Of a DNA stretch of 64,000 nt, positions 43,912 through 52,949 are shown piece after piece (position 1 is the stretch's first letter; every line of letters begins with the position of its first letter). The stretch spans positions 17,771-81,770 of the forward strand of contig JANQQS010000080.1 in assembly GCA_028284955.1 (NCBI GenBank). Reading direction: 5' to 3'. Both the position numbers and the translations under genes were made by a program. The DNA comes from Myxococcota bacterium. Its GTDB lineage: Bacteria > Myxococcota_A > Polyangia > Polyangiales > Houyiibacteriaceae. Below the pieces are notes generated by a model. It did no database searches and was not told where the DNA came from. It was given only the letters and a program-made list of their open reading frames with translations.

Positions 43912-45585
43912 ATGCGTTGTGTGGCATGGGTTGAGGTTCGGCCTTGTGCGCTGATCTGCCTTTATTCCGCAGGTTGCTGTCTTCTGGCCTGCGAGCGCGA
44001 CGAAGTCGCCGCCACGCGCGTCGACGTGACCATCGATGCAGACGCCGCCGCGCGCTCCGCTGCAGCCCGCATCGTCGTGCGCGTGTTCGGCACCGAAGGA
44101 AACGAGGTTGCCATGTTCGACCGCGCGTTCACAGAGAACGATTTCCCGGCGTCGATTCGACTCACGCCGGGAATGGGCGCGCCGCCGCGAACGTTTCGAA
44201 TCGAAGGAGAGCTCATCGACCCATCCGGCGTCGCTGTGAGCTGGATTCGCGCGCGCGGCGGCTATATCGAGGGTCAAGCAACCGAACTCCGCCTTCGTTT
44301 TGACGCAGCCTGCGGCGATTCGGAATGCCCGCCCCATGAAGCATGCGAGCTGGGTGCGTGTGTGGGCGCGTGCTTTGTTCCTTCAGAACTCGAATCGCTG
44401 ACGTTCGAGCGATCGAATTGCCCGAGCGAAGTGTTCGTAGATGGAGAGCGCGGAAAAGATATGCCGAGCACATGCATCGACCCTGGGACCCCCTGCCGAA
44501 CGATTCAATACGCACTCGACCAATACGTCACGGGCACCGACGGCGCCGTCGTCAACGTGCGGGGAGGAGTGACGTATCGTCCGGAGGCCGAACACACGGC
44601 ATTGGTGTCACTCCGACGACGACATAGCGGCACGGCGGATCGGCCGACCACCATTCAAGCCTGGCCCGAAACCGGAACGCCAGTGCTCGATGGCGGCGGC
44701 CAAGTCGATCGAGGCATCGAATTTTGTTGCGACGAAGACATCAACGACAACGCCTCCGCAAGCTGGGTGGTGGTTGACGGCTTTGAGGTCGTAGGCGCCC
44801 GCGAGCATGGAATCACCTTCAACGGGAGCTCCGCCCGCGAGGTGACGGTTCGCAACTGCGTTCTCTCCGGCAACGGCGAAGGGCCCACGAGATTCGACAA
44901 TCGAGCCGGCATCGCGCTCAACAACGGTGCCCACGATATTGAAATTATCGATAGCGAAATTCACGACAACCAGTCGGCAAACCCCGACGAGGCAGCGGCA
45001 GGCATGTACATCAACAAAGCCACCAACGTTCGCGTAACCGGAAACATCATTCGCAACAACCAGGGCGACGGAGTGTTCGTTGCTCTGACCGAAAACCTTC
45101 GCTTCGAACGCAATCGAATCGTGAACAATGGTGAACATGGGATGAGCGTGTCCGGAACCGGAATCTTGATCGAAGATACGTCGTTTTGCGCCAATGAAAT
45201 ACACGGGATTCGGTTTTCCGGAGGAGACGCACACAGCGCAAACCACATCAACTCTGCACGCAACGGCGCGAGCGGCATTCGAATCGCCGCCGAGGTGCTG
45301 GGAGTGGCCATTCGCAATAGTATCTTGGCTGCCAACCAGACGTTCGGTGTAGCCGCGGAAACCGCGGCATCGAACTCCACCAGCGAATTCAATCTTTATT
45401 TCGACAACCAAATTGCGGCGCAAGAAAATATTGTCGCCGATCCAACCGAAATATTTGACGAAGACCCTCGCTTCATCGACATCGCAGCATGCATGGATGC
45501 TTTGCGTGACGATTCTCCAGCGAAGGGCGCATCACGCGAAGGCGTCGACCTCGGAAACCGCCTTGCGGCGCCCCAATCGCCGTGA
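43912..45585 (+). CDS. Lipoprotein with right-handed beta-helix domain
   Basis: A 557-residue secreted protein: signal peptide ending CCLLAC (mature Cys-Glu-Arg), a beta-rich N-terminal domain, a small Cys cluster (CGDSECPPHEACELGACVGAC), then a right-handed parallel beta-helix (about 200-540) with the usual NG, NN and GI repeats (GITFNGSS, RNCVLSGNGEG, GNIIRNNQGDGVFV, NRIVNNGEHGMSV). Such folds are pectate-lyase-like, but catalytic residues are not evident. ATG 43912; the open frame begins at 43861. Follows the regulator-like gene closely. Confidence 0.85.
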   Translation: MRCVAWVEVRPCALICLYSAGCCLLACERDEVAATRVDVTIDADAAARSAAARIVVRVFGTEGNEVAMFDRAFTENDFPASIRLTPGMGAPPRTFRIEGELIDPSGVAVSWIRARGGYIEGQATELRLRFDAACGDSECPPHEACELGACVGACFVPSELESLTFERSNCPSEVFVDGERGKDMPSTCIDPGTPCRTIQYALDQYVTGTDGAVVNVRGGVTYRPEAEHTALVSLRRRHSGTADRPTTIQAWPETGTPVLDGGGQVDRGIEFCCDEDINDNASASWVVVDGFEVVGAREHGITFNGSSAREVTVRNCVLSGNGEGPTRFDNRAGIALNNGAHDIEIIDSEIHDNQSANPDEAAAGMYINKATNVRVTGNIIRNNQGDGVFVALTENLRFERNRIVNNGEHGMSVSGTGILIEDTSFCANEIHGIRFSGGDAHSANHINSARNGASGIRIAAEVLGVAIRNSILAANQTFGVAAETAASNSTSEFNLYFDNQIAAQENIVADPTEIFDEDPRFIDIAACMDALRDDSPAKGASREGVDLGNRLAAPQSP

Positions 45586-45729
45586 TGTCCCACCCCAATT
45601 CGCGCTGTCCTAGAGATACCTTGACGTAACAACACCGTATCATCTCGCGCTTAGCGAAAGCGCCGACGGAAACTAGCCCCCGAGCATTGACTACCGTGAC
45701 CCGATGCCGCAGCGTGCACGCGGTAGGCC

Positions 45730-47094
45730 ATGAAGAAGTCTTTCGTAGCCCGAGGAATGGCGCTATTTCTGTCGGTGAGCGCTCCCTGGACCGGCGGAGC
45801 GTCGCTTCTCGCGTCCGCTCGGGCGGCGGCCCCAATCGGCATGTTTGTCTTGTCTGGGTGCACGGCTGAGGCCGCAGGAGTCAATGAACACCAAGACTCG
45901 CCCAAGCTGGTGTGGACTCCCCAAGCGGGAATCCCGCTCGCCGTAAAACTTGTGAAAGCCAGCTTCGTCGCGGGATGGACAATCTCTGCCCCCGTCGCTG
46001 CGTTCTTTGTCGTCACCGCGGTGGTTTCCGCGGGCGCGATGTTCGTTTGGGAATCCATCGTCGGACGTTGGCAGTCGTTTGTCCGGGAGGCCTTACAACC
46101 TCCTCCGGACGTACGTCGCTATGCCGCGCTCAGCGTGACCGCGATGACGAGTTTCCTGTTGGCCCTCGACGCTCCGCAATCGGCCTCAGACCACTATCGC
46201 GCCATCCACGAGGCCGCGACGCTGGTCCGCGACGATGAGTCTCGCGCCGCCATCAACGACATCGCGGCGATCAACAATCAGTACAGCGCAACGGTCGCCG
46301 CGCAAGTCCAACACACCTACGCCCTGACGAGCTTTCTCAGCTTCAAACAGTTCGAAGACCTATTTGGCCGATGGGCCGCGTTATCCGACGCTATGACCAA
46401 CGCGCTTCCACAGTTCGCAGACCTGCCGTCGTGGACCAGCGCGTATAAGAACAAGGCACAACAACTCCTGCGAGACTATTCTCAGGGTCATCAACTTTCG
46501 GAGTTTCAACGGCAAGGTCTCGTTCAAGCATTCACAGCGCCTCCGAATCAAGATCCGGCCATCGCGAGCACACTTCAAAGCTCGCCAGCTGAAGAAGATG
46601 GTGTTTCCTTCACCGTCCCCATTCCACTAGAAACAGGGGCGACGCGTATTGCCACAGTCTACGCATCACCCAACCACTGGGGTTACGAAGAAGCGGAAGC
46701 ACTGACGGAAAGCAACGGTGCAGGGAATCATGACGATTCATGCAAACAGATCACCTGCCACGTGTTCGCAACGCTGTGGCAGCACCAAGAAATATTTTAT
46801 CGATTCCAGGTTTCCCAGATCCGAGTGTTCGCGTTTAGCCGAGCCGCAAACGCCGAAGATACCGAAGAGGCTTTTTGTGGCGCGCTGGACGAGCTTTTGA
46901 ACGTACGGTCCGCGAACGTAAACGTCCCTTTCGACGACGAGTACGCGTTGGGGCTCCGCACCGAATCTGCAGTGCAGGATGTCGACCCAAAGTTTTGCAA
47001 GATGAACGAAAGCGTATACTGGTCGCAATATCCCTCCGGAACATCCACCGAAGAGATCCAATCCGAACCGAAACCTTGGCGCCGGCCTGAGTAG
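45730..47094 (+). CDS. Orphan lipoprotein with a membrane-like segment
   Basis: A 454-residue protein: signal peptide ending FVLSGC (about 39-44), mature start Cys-Thr-Ala-Glu-Ala-Ala-Gly, then a hydrophobic stretch at about 85-105 (ISAPVAAFFVVTAVVSAGAM). The rest is helical, polar and Cys-poor apart from CKQITCHVF and a late FCGALDE/KFCKMN. No family recognised. It starts at 45730 after a 144-bp gap from the beta-helix gene with no promoter I can name. Confidence 0.65.
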   Translation: MKKSFVARGMALFLSVSAPWTGGASLLASARAAAPIGMFVLSGCTAEAAGVNEHQDSPKLVWTPQAGIPLAVKLVKASFVAGWTISAPVAAFFVVTAVVSAGAMFVWESIVGRWQSFVREALQPPPDVRRYAALSVTAMTSFLLALDAPQSASDHYRAIHEAATLVRDDESRAAINDIAAINNQYSATVAAQVQHTYALTSFLSFKQFEDLFGRWAALSDAMTNALPQFADLPSWTSAYKNKAQQLLRDYSQGHQLSEFQRQGLVQAFTAPPNQDPAIASTLQSSPAEEDGVSFTVPIPLETGATRIATVYASPNHWGYEEAEALTESNGAGNHDDSCKQITCHVFATLWQHQEIFYRFQVSQIRVFAFSRAANAEDTEEAFCGALDELLNVRSANVNVPFDDEYALGLRTESAVQDVDPKFCKMNESVYWSQYPSGTSTEEIQSEPKPWRRPE

Positions 47095-47146
47095 CCATTT
47101 TGCGCTTTGCTTGGCTGCGCTGCGCTACGCTTCTCGAGCTCGGCAA

Positions 47147-48640
47147 CTACTCCGTTTCGCCTTCTTGCTCGTTTGGTGCGTCAGCAGCCTCAGGGTCGCC
47201 AGCCACCTCGGTTTCCCCCGTGGCGTATCGACTCACCGCGCGTGCCGCGGCGGCAGCGCCAGAAATGGTGAACACGAATACTCGCTGGCGGGCTTGCCGG
47301 CGTACATATTGCGGGGAAGTGTCGACTGTGAACCCGTCTACGCCCACTGCGCGGCCCCACCCAAAGCGGGCCGCGCTGCCAACGTTGAGCGACAGACCGG
47401 CAAAGCGAAAACCGAAGCTCGCGGATAGCCCGAAGCGATGGATCTTCTCGACTTGGTAGGCGTCGGGACGCGATGGAATGCGCGGAGCGGACGAAAAATC
47501 AGTGAACAGCCCGCCCCGCACGGTCACGATATCGCTCAGCACGCGTTCCGCCCCGAACGCCAGGTTGCCTACCCATTCCCTTCTCGTTTCGTTGTCGAAA
47601 TAAAGGCCCAATACCGGCGTCGACCCGTCGCTTTCCGTGTCGATCGCCACTCGTTCGCCGCCGCTCACGGGGGCGAACACAGAGGCATCGGCGGAATACA
47701 GAACGCGCCCCTTGCGCCGCCAGGCCGCGCCTAAACTAAATGACAAGGGCACTGGGTCGCGGATGGTTGCGCTGCGATCTTCAACAAACGCAAAGTCGGT
47801 GTTCCCCTGGTCGGGGCCCATGCTCTGCATGGATTGCACGATCTGCTCGCGGGCCGAACCTCGCGCCCTCAGACGAAACGCTGGAAGCTGGGTGGCGAGC
47901 CCAAAACTCCACCGGTTGGCGCGGCGGTAGAGCACGCCGAATCGCGGCACCAAATCGAACAGCCGGGCGCTGAGGCGGCTCAGGCGAACAAGAGAATCGG
48001 CTTCCTGAAACAGGCCCGTCGAATCATCGCGTACGCCGCCGCGACTGAGTAGCTGCGATTCTGCGTGGCCCAAGCTCTTGATGCGCAGGTAGAGTGTGCC
48101 CCCGATGGACCAATCTTTGTTGATGCGGTACGCAGCCGATAGCCCGTGGAACACTTCGCGGTTGTTTTGCTCGATGCGCACCGAATCGGTAATCGACGCG
48201 TCGATGGTGCCCCCGCGCAGCAGAATGTCGAATACGCGGGCGCTGCGCAGGGAGAACACACTGTAGGCCAGTGCAACTCGATTGCGGCCATTCGAATCTT
48301 CGCCGAACGCAATCTTGGTCGACGCAAATGCGGGCAGAAACCCGCGGCTGCGAAACTTTAGGTCAGAGTCGCCGCGGGTATCTACGAACCCGTCTTCAAT
48401 GGTAAATCGCTCGATTTCAATCAGCGTGAGCCCGCCCGCGAAACCTGCAGTATCGTCGTCGACAAGCCCGGCCGGGTTGTAGAACGAGGCCGAAGGGTCG
48501 TCAGCCACCGCCGTGAACGCGCCGGCCAGGCCTATGGCGCGGTCGCCGAGTGGCGGGGCGGCGTGGTGGACATCGTCGGCCCGAGCCGTGATAGAACTCA
48601 TCGCCAACGCGATAGCCACCCACAGCACTTGAGACAGCAT
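47147..48640 (-). CDS. FadL/OmpP1/TodX-family outer-membrane transporter
   Basis: A 497-residue outer-membrane beta-barrel for hydrophobic compounds. After a signal peptide (VLWVAIALAMSSITARA), the plug region shows RAIGLAGAFTAVADDPSASFYNPAGL, the diagnostic FadL motif (quoted in two parts: RAIGLAGAFTAVADD, FYNPAGL). Alternating strands fill the rest. It lacks a terminal Phe; the C-terminus ends in an acidic tail (EQEGETE). ATG 48640. Divergent from the GH3 gene. Confidence 0.9.
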   Translation of the reverse strand: MLSQVLWVAIALAMSSITARADDVHHAAPPLGDRAIGLAGAFTAVADDPSASFYNPAGLVDDDTAGFAGGLTLIEIERFTIEDGFVDTRGDSDLKFRSRGFLPAFASTKIAFGEDSNGRNRVALAYSVFSLRSARVFDILLRGGTIDASITDSVRIEQNNREVFHGLSAAYRINKDWSIGGTLYLRIKSLGHAESQLLSRGGVRDDSTGLFQEADSLVRLSRLSARLFDLVPRFGVLYRRANRWSFGLATQLPAFRLRARGSAREQIVQSMQSMGPDQGNTDFAFVEDRSATIRDPVPLSFSLGAAWRRKGRVLYSADASVFAPVSGGERVAIDTESDGSTPVLGLYFDNETRREWVGNLAFGAERVLSDIVTVRGGLFTDFSSAPRIPSRPDAYQVEKIHRFGLSASFGFRFAGLSLNVGSAARFGWGRAVGVDGFTVDTSPQYVRRQARQRVFVFTISGAAAAARAVSRYATGETEVAGDPEAADAPNEQEGETE

Positions 48641-48733
48641 TCGAGCAAAGATTCGATCGGCGGCGTTTGGTCGCACGAAGGGCGCAGTATGAAACAAGGC
48701 CTCCCTCCAAACAACGCATTCCGCTGGTTCGCC

Positions 48734-48823
48734 TGGGTCTGGGTCACCTGGGTCTGGATCACACGGGTCTGGGTCACACGGGTCTGGGTCACATGGGTCT
48801 GGGTCACATGGGTCTGGGCCATC
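48734..48823. repeat. 15-bp tandem repeat, 6 units, upstream of or within the GH3 N-terminus
   Basis: Units TGGGTCTGGGTCACA with small changes. If the GH3 gene starts at 48689 they encode (Trp/Arg)-Val-Trp-Val-Thr repeats, giving an odd Trp-rich hydrophobic segment; if it starts at 48848 they are 5' leader. Confidence 0.9.
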
Positions 48824-48847
48824 TGGGTCGACCGGAGGGTCTTACGG

Positions 48848-51199
48848 ATGGTGTCTTACGGAATTTTGTACGGAGCACTCGGCGGCTGCCCTCGACCCGC
48901 CGGGTCAGCCCCGATGCAGCGAACGGTCGGCGAGCCCTCTTCCATACGCGCAGACGCCGAAGAAGCCAACGACGCTCGAACCAACGACACTCGAACCATC
49001 AATGTTCGAACCACCAACGTTCAAACCACCAACGTTCAAATCAGTGACTTGCTGTCTCGGATGACGCTCGAGGAAAAAGTTGGGCAGCTCAATCTAATCA
49101 GCGCGGATCTCGATCGCACCGGGCCGTCGATGGAAACTGCTCACCAAGATGACATCAAGCGTGGGCGTATCGGTGCAATATTCAACGCATACGGCGCAGA
49201 ATTTACCCACAAACTGCAGGCCATCGCGGTCGAACAAACACGACTCGGTATCCCGTTGCTTTTTGGCTACGACGTGGTCCACGGGTTTCGCACGATTTTC
49301 CCGGTTCCCCTGGGCGAAGCAGCGTCTTGGAATCTCGAGACGATGGAGCGCTCCGCGCGCATCGCCGCAATTGAGATGGCGGCCGCAGGAGTACACTGGA
49401 CGTTTGCGCCCATGGTCGACATCGCGCGTGACCCCCGGTGGGGCCGCGTCGTCGAGGGTGCAGGTGAAGATCCATTCCTGGCCTCGCGCATCGCCGCCGC
49501 TCGGGTACGCGGCTTTCAAGGTCGCGACCTGAGCCGGCCAGATACCGTGCTCGCGTGCGCGAAGCATTTTGCCGCGTACGGCGCAGCCCAGGCTGGCCGA
49601 GACTATTTCACCGTCGACATTTCCGAGCGCTCTCTCCACGAAACGTATCTGCCGCCTTTTTACGCTGCGGTAGAAGCTGGCGTGGGCACCATCATGACCG
49701 CGTTCCACGAACTCAGTGGCGTCCCGGCAACAAGCCACCCTTATCTGCTCAAGCGCGTTTTGAGAGATGCATGGCGCTTCTCCGGTTTTGTTGTGTCGGA
49801 CTATACCGCCGTGGCCGAGCTCATTCCCCACGGCGTCGCTCCCGACCTCCGCGAAGCCACCCGGCTCGCCTTCGGCGCAGGAGTCGACATGGACATGCAG
49901 GACAGCGCGTTTCTCAAAGAGCTCCCGAAACTTGTTCGCACCGGCCGCGTATCCGAACGCGATATCGACCAGGCAGTGCGACGCGTGCTGGTGCTGAAAA
50001 CGAAGCTAGGCCTGTTCGACGACCCCTATCGCTACCACGATCCCGCGCGAGAGCGATCGATGCAGCAACAAGACCATCGTCGAGCCACAGCTCGTGACGC
50101 GGCACGAAGATCGATCGTGCTCCTAAAAAACGAAGGCGCGCTACCCATCGAATCAAGCCGTCGCCGCATTGCGGTGATCGGCCCGCTCGCTAATGCCAGA
50201 GACCACGCGCTCGGAAGCTGGCACGCGCAGGGGAAAGCCGACGAAGCCATCTCGCTGCTCCAAGGAATTCGCGCGCAGGCGCCCGCTACGATGAACGTGA
50301 CTCACGCTTTGGGTTGCTCCATTGATGGCGACGAAAACCCTGATTTTTCCGAAGCGATTCGGGTGGCCCGCACCGCCGATCGCATCGTGCTCGCGTTGGG
50401 AGAAAGCGCGACCATGAGCGGCGAAGCAGCGAGTCGGTCTGAAATTGATCTTCCGGGAGCGCAGCGCGATCTTTTCTTGGCACTGCGCAAACTCCGCATT
50501 CCGATCATCGTCGTGCTAATGAATGGGCGCCCTCTGGCCATCCCTGAACTCGCAGCGCATGCCGACGCGATCGTGGAAACCTGGTTCGGCGGCTCCGAAG
50601 CGGGGAACGCTATCGCGGACGTGCTTTTCGGTCGATACAACCCGTCCGGAAAGCTTCCCGTCACGTTTCCGCGCTCGGTAGGCCAGGTGCCGATTTTCTA
50701 CAATCACAAAAACAGCGGCCGCCCCCCGAAACCCGGCGACCACTACCGCAGCCGCTACCTCGATAGCCCCACCGCTCCGCTCTACCCCTTTGGTCATGGG
50801 CTAAGCTACAGCACGTTTCGCTATGGCGAGGTTCGGTTGGGCCATCCCGATCTCAGAAGCCACAAGCTCAGTCTTCGACGCCTCGCGCAAACGCCGCTGC
50901 GGGTCACCGTACGCATCACCAACACCGGGTCGGTACGCGGAGAAGACGTCGCTCAGCTCTACATTCGGGATCTTGTGGGCAGCGTCACTCGGCCGGTCCA
51001 AGAGCTTCGAGGCTTCCGGCGTGTATCTCTTGAACCTGGCCAATCGACCGACGCGACCTTCGACATCACCCCAGCTGCACTCGCGTTCTACCGACGCGAC
51101 ATGAGCGTCGGAGTCGAGCCCGGAGAATTCACGATCATGGTGGGCCCAAGCAGCGCACAGGTGAAACGCAAAACGTTCCGACTCGTCGTTGGACGCTAG
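48848..51199 (+). CDS. Glycoside hydrolase family 3 beta-glucosidase-like lipoprotein
   Basis: A 783-residue exoglycosidase. N-terminal barrel: EEKVGQLNLIS, FGYDVVHGFRTIFPVPLGEA, RDPRWGRVVEGAGEDPFLAS, KHFAAYGAAQAGRDY, and the nucleophile Asp in GFVVSDYTAV. C-terminal sandwich and FnIII-like domain (SRYLDSPTAPLYPFGHGLSY; GEDVAQLYIRDLV). Lipobox ALGGC near the N-terminus implies surface anchoring. ATG 48848 has GGAGGG eight bases upstream; ATG 48689 is an alternative that would include the Trp repeats. An in-frame 15-bp array (48967-49043; NDTRT, NVRTT, NVQTT) lies before the catalytic domain. Confidence 0.93.
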   Translation: MVSYGILYGALGGCPRPAGSAPMQRTVGEPSSIRADAEEANDARTNDTRTINVRTTNVQTTNVQISDLLSRMTLEEKVGQLNLISADLDRTGPSMETAHQDDIKRGRIGAIFNAYGAEFTHKLQAIAVEQTRLGIPLLFGYDVVHGFRTIFPVPLGEAASWNLETMERSARIAAIEMAAAGVHWTFAPMVDIARDPRWGRVVEGAGEDPFLASRIAAARVRGFQGRDLSRPDTVLACAKHFAAYGAAQAGRDYFTVDISERSLHETYLPPFYAAVEAGVGTIMTAFHELSGVPATSHPYLLKRVLRDAWRFSGFVVSDYTAVAELIPHGVAPDLREATRLAFGAGVDMDMQDSAFLKELPKLVRTGRVSERDIDQAVRRVLVLKTKLGLFDDPYRYHDPARERSMQQQDHRRATARDAARRSIVLLKNEGALPIESSRRRIAVIGPLANARDHALGSWHAQGKADEAISLLQGIRAQAPATMNVTHALGCSIDGDENPDFSEAIRVARTADRIVLALGESATMSGEAASRSEIDLPGAQRDLFLALRKLRIPIIVVLMNGRPLAIPELAAHADAIVETWFGGSEAGNAIADVLFGRYNPSGKLPVTFPRSVGQVPIFYNHKNSGRPPKPGDHYRSRYLDSPTAPLYPFGHGLSYSTFRYGEVRLGHPDLRSHKLSLRRLAQTPLRVTVRITNTGSVRGEDVAQLYIRDLVGSVTRPVQELRGFRRVSLEPGQSTDATFDITPAALAFYRRDMSVGVEPGEFTIMVGPSSAQVKRKTFRLVVGR
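48967..49043. repeat. 15-bp tandem repeat, about 5 units, in frame
   Basis: CCAACGACACTCGAA-type units, diverged, encode Asn-(Asp/Val)-(Ala/Thr/Arg/Gln)-Thr-Thr pentapeptides in the linker before the GH3 domain. Confidence 0.85.
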
Positions 51200-51223
51200 C
51201 CCGGATATTTCACAAGATCCGGG

Positions 51224-52447
51224 CTAGGGTTGCCGCGCTTCCGCGCGACCGGGGGTGGCAAACTCCCGCGGGTTCGATTGGTTGCGCCACTCGGTACGAA
51301 TCCACGCGGGCGTCCGCGCCTCCGACGCGACGCGCACCTCGTCGAGCACGCCGCCAAAGGCCCGTACAGGAGCCTGTGAAAGGGATGGGGGCCGCCCGAT
51401 CACGACATGGGTCGGCGTAACGCCAGCAAACGAAACGTCGTTGGCTCGTTCTTCCTTGACGACTTCGCCATCGAGATACATCCGCATATTCGACGACAAA
51501 TCCCACGTAAACACCAGGAACCGCCAGACCCCAGCGATCGTCACCGACGGCATCGCTTGCACCCGGATCAGCTGCGCTGACCCGTCCGAATATATCGATC
51601 CTACAGACCTCATATCGAGCCACAAGTGCACTTCATGATGCAGGGGGTCGCCGATCCCAAACCCGTTGTAGAGCTCGCCAGTGCCATCCGACTGATAAAA
51701 CGTGATTCCCGCAGAGTCATCAAGCCTCGCCCAATGGCTGATGGTGCCCCGCTGGCCTATCGCGGCTGCAGAGGTAGGGAGCGCGATGAAATCGTCAACA
51801 CCATCGAAGAGCTGCCCATGGCCGATGGGCGCGATTTCTCGAACCGGCGATGCCGCGCCGCCGCCGCCGCGACCGTGATTGGCGGCCCGGGTTTGGTCAC
51901 GAAACTCGTCCGCGACGTCGGTGCCCTCCTCTTCGAGGTGCCACACCGAAGAAAACCCTTCGGTCCACACATCCGAAGCCGCCGTCACCCGCTCGATCAC
52001 CGAATCGCGAAAATAAAGATAAGGAATCGGCGCATTCTCTTCTGGCGAAGACGAGAGCGAGGGAAGACGTAGCCACGCCGTCAAGCCACCGTTGCTGGAA
52101 TCGTACTGCTGCATATCAAACGGGAGCGGGTCGCCGCAGTCGGACATATAGAACCGAAACCCGCCGCCGCTCACTTCCGCGCGGTCACGCAGATCAGGAT
52201 GCTCCGCCCACACCAAAAGCATGGGAAAGCCCACGTGCCGCCCTTCAACGCGCGTGTAATCGATGCGGATGGGCAGTCGCAACGAGAACTCGTCGTCACA
52301 CCACGGATCGGTGCTCGTGATGGGAATGGCCGAATCGGTGGCTCCGTCCGTTCGCGTGATTCCACCGTCAGCGCCGTCCGAAGGGAGCGTTTCGAACCCG
52401 GACCGGCAGCCCGTGAGGGCAACAAGCAAAGTCAACCACCGCATCAT
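51224..52447 (-). CDS. Lipoprotein with DUF2341 and LamG-like domains
   Basis: A 407-residue lipoprotein, lipobox VALTGC. The DUF2341 domain (about 45-160) shows RLPIRIDYTRVEGRHVGFPMLL and ENAPIPYLYFRD. The concanavalin-like LamG domain shows GHGQLFDGVDDFIALP, HWARLDDSAGITFY and GVLDEVRVASEAR. Such proteins bind surface polysaccharides or proteins; ligand not known. ATG 52447 (MMRWLTLLVALTGC). Convergent with the GH3 gene, 24 bp apart. Could act with it in surface glycan handling, as inference only. Confidence 0.88.
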   Translation of the reverse strand: MMRWLTLLVALTGCRSGFETLPSDGADGGITRTDGATDSAIPITSTDPWCDDEFSLRLPIRIDYTRVEGRHVGFPMLLVWAEHPDLRDRAEVSGGGFRFYMSDCGDPLPFDMQQYDSSNGGLTAWLRLPSLSSSPEENAPIPYLYFRDSVIERVTAASDVWTEGFSSVWHLEEEGTDVADEFRDQTRAANHGRGGGGAASPVREIAPIGHGQLFDGVDDFIALPTSAAAIGQRGTISHWARLDDSAGITFYQSDGTGELYNGFGIGDPLHHEVHLWLDMRSVGSIYSDGSAQLIRVQAMPSVTIAGVWRFLVFTWDLSSNMRMYLDGEVVKEERANDVSFAGVTPTHVVIGRPPSLSQAPVRAFGGVLDEVRVASEARTPAWIRTEWRNQSNPREFATPGRAEARQP

Positions 52448-52585
52448 GCGCCCTTACATGATGCGCATTCGTGAGCCCTAACGCAATTGAGGTCACGAGA
52501 TTCCGATGAGTTGGGGCGCCCAGGGGCTCTTTTGTAGGTTCGCCCACGGTAGCTTCGCATTCTGGCTTGAGATAACATTCGCGCA

Positions 52586-52945
52586 ATGAACCCGCCGAGC
52601 CGCCTTCCCATCGCGGTCGCGCTCGCTGTTGGATGCGCTTCGGGTCTGTACCTACCCGCGTGTTACAGCTACGCCTACCATCGGCGGAGCGGTCTGCCGC
52701 CGCACGATCGCATCGCCATTGATCGCAACGCACCCGAAGAAGACGTTCGCTGGTCGTATTTTTGGGGCCTGATGCGGAGCGAATGGACCCCGCCCCCGCG
52801 ATGCGAAGGAAAAGGCGCGGGCCGCGTGGAGGTCTCGTTCGTCTGGTACAGCGTGATCTTGATGACCATCACCTTGGGCACAGTGGTGCCGAGCAAGATC
52901 AAAATCTACTGCACGGTGGATTCGGCGCCCAGCATGGGACCCTAA
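52586..52945 (+). CDS. Bor-like small protein
   Basis: A 119-residue exported protein. The C-terminal pattern (WSYFWGLMRSEW; CEGKGAGRVEVSF; ITLGTVVPSKIKIYC) follows the Bor/Iss layout, in which a Phe/Trp-Gly pair is followed by Cys-Gly-Gly and ends with Thr-Leu-Gly-Ile-x-x-Pro-x(3)-Val-Tyr-Cys. Bor proteins of lambda-like phages and pathogenic enterobacteria confer serum resistance, but chromosomal homologues of no known function are common. A lipobox is not clean (the Cys lies in LPACYSY). Ends 4 bp before the FAD oxidase gene, so likely co-transcribed. Confidence 0.6.
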   Translation: MNPPSRLPIAVALAVGCASGLYLPACYSYAYHRRSGLPPHDRIAIDRNAPEEDVRWSYFWGLMRSEWTPPPRCEGKGAGRVEVSFVWYSVILMTITLGTVVPSKIKIYCTVDSAPSMGP

Positions 52946-52949
52946 AACG

